Source of the DNA: JAEZFI01 sp044508215
Lineage (GTDB): Bacteria > Actinomycetota > Acidimicrobiia > Acidimicrobiales > Microtrichaceae
Direction of reading: 5' to 3'
Length of the DNA stretch: 22,659 nucleotides
Assembly (NCBI GenBank): GCA_044508215.1
Contig: JBIQID010000038.1
Span: forward strand, 1 to 22,659
Positions 22,070 to 22,659 of the stretch are shown here, piece by piece (the stretch's first letter is position 1; each line of letters opens with the position of its first letter). The notes beneath the pieces were generated by a model. The model saw nothing but the letters and a program-made list of their open reading frames with translations. It was not told where the DNA came from and made no database searches. The position numbers and the translations under genes are program-made.

Positions 22070-22659
22070 GTGGAGCTGTCCGTGGCGTGGTCCACCCTCG
22101 CGATGACGCCGACCGACTCCCCCGGCGAGGTCCGACGGCGCTACCTCGAACGCCTGGTGGAGGTCCACCCCGACCGCTCCGACGCACCCGACGCCAACGA
22201 GGTCACCGCTCGGCTCACCGAGGCCTACAGGGTGGTCGTGGACCACCTCCAGCGCGTGGGCGCCCGCCCGGGGGTGCGCGTCGGCGCCGAGGAGCGGTCC
22301 GCTCGTGTCTCGGAGGTGGCGGACGCAGGAGGCGGGGTCGATGCCGCGTCCGGACGGCCGGTCGTGGCGGTCGCGATGGTCGACATCGACACGATCGCCA
22401 TCGCGGCGCCCGCCGGGGAGACGTTCCGGCTGCTGCTCGAGGCGGGACACGAGCTGGGCGAGGTGGACCACGTCGACCCCTCGGCCCACCTGTTGTCGGT
22501 GGTGATCGAGTTCGTGGAGGGTCCCATCTGCCAGCTGCTCTGCACGTTGCAGGGCCGGGCGACGGGCGTGACGGAGATCTTCTGCCACATCGAGTCGTTC
22601 GACGCCACGCCGCCGCCACCGATCGACGCCGTCACGTCGCTCGTGATGGAGACGATGGT
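22070..22659 (+). CDS. J-domain (DnaJ-like) protein, N-terminal part (cut by window edge)
   Basis: Reading from GTG at 22070 gives a frame open to the right edge (196 complete codons). Residues about 4-60 form a J domain: LSVAWSTLAMTPTDSPGEV, RRRYLERLVEVHPDRSDAPD, with the invariant HPD, then ARLTEAYRVVVDHL as the last helix. A linker follows (about 65-100), then a second region (VVAVAMVDIDTIAIAAPAGE, TFRLLLEAGHELGEVDHVDP, SAHLLSVVIEFVEGPICQLL, CTLQGRATGVTEIFCHIESF) that I do not recognise. J proteins stimulate Hsp70 ATPase; there is no G/F region or zinc-finger seen, so this is a type III J protein. The start is supported by the J-domain N-terminus and by the TACCCT box 6 nt upstream. Confidence 0.8.
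   Translation, partial: MELSVAWSTLAMTPTDSPGEVRRRYLERLVEVHPDRSDAPDANEVTARLTEAYRVVVDHLQRVGARPGVRVGAEERSARVSEVADAGGGVDAASGRPVVAVAMVDIDTIAIAAPAGETFRLLLEAGHELGEVDHVDPSAHLLSVVIEFVEGPICQLLCTLQGRATGVTEIFCHIESFDATPPPPIDAVTSLVMETM

Overview
The window comes from the chromosome of a very GC-rich actinobacterium. Gene content and order (alaS-ruvX-mltG-aroE ... aroK-aroB-aroQ-pepP-efp-nusB, then pyrR-pyrB-pyrC ... carA-carB) are the standard actinobacterial housekeeping arrangement. GTG and TTG starts are frequent, and several genes look leaderless. A member of the Acidimicrobiia is my best guess, but it is an inference. No rRNA, tRNA, CRISPR array, IS element or phage gene was seen, and no gene-free stretch exceeds 300 bp. 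The longest gap between full-size genes is 1827-2019, upstream of carA.

Layout, mostly on the minus strand and read right to left: a partial J-domain protein gene (plus strand, right edge) diverges from a class-3-like aldehyde dehydrogenase gene. It is followed by rarA (C-terminally short), two small membrane-protein genes, alaS, ruvX, mltG and aroE. Next come a two-gene island (DUF4388-type protein and a protein with two unrecognised beta-rich ends), then aroK-aroB-aroQ (shikimate pathway), an M24 peptidase, efp and nusB. A GGDEF diguanylate cyclase gene on the plus strand sits between nusB and pyrR. The pyrimidine cluster pyrR-pyrB-pyrC-mgtC and then carA-carB fills the left end, with carB cut by the window edge. 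Start/stop overlaps of 4 bp (carA/carB, pyrB/pyrC, aroK/aroB, ruvX/mltG, rarA/DUF948-like) indicate tight translational coupling.

Function: carAB, pyrB and pyrC give the first three steps of UMP synthesis, with PyrR as the likely uridine-nucleotide sensor. aroK, aroB, aroQ and aroE give four steps of the shikimate pathway. aroC, often found beside aroK in related genomes, is absent here. alaS, efp and nusB serve translation and transcription, and mltG and ruvX serve cell-wall synthesis and RNA/DNA processing.

The most interesting non-coding signal is the carA leader. A 33-codon upstream ORF with a good ribosome binding site ends in a 4-bp overlap with carA, and a complete intrinsic terminator lies inside that small ORF. 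This geometry is like the enterobacterial pyrL attenuator. The second is the 22-bp gap between the aldehyde dehydrogenase and J-protein start codons. Two oppositely oriented -10-like boxes share the same TA step there, and each lies 6 nt from its start codon.
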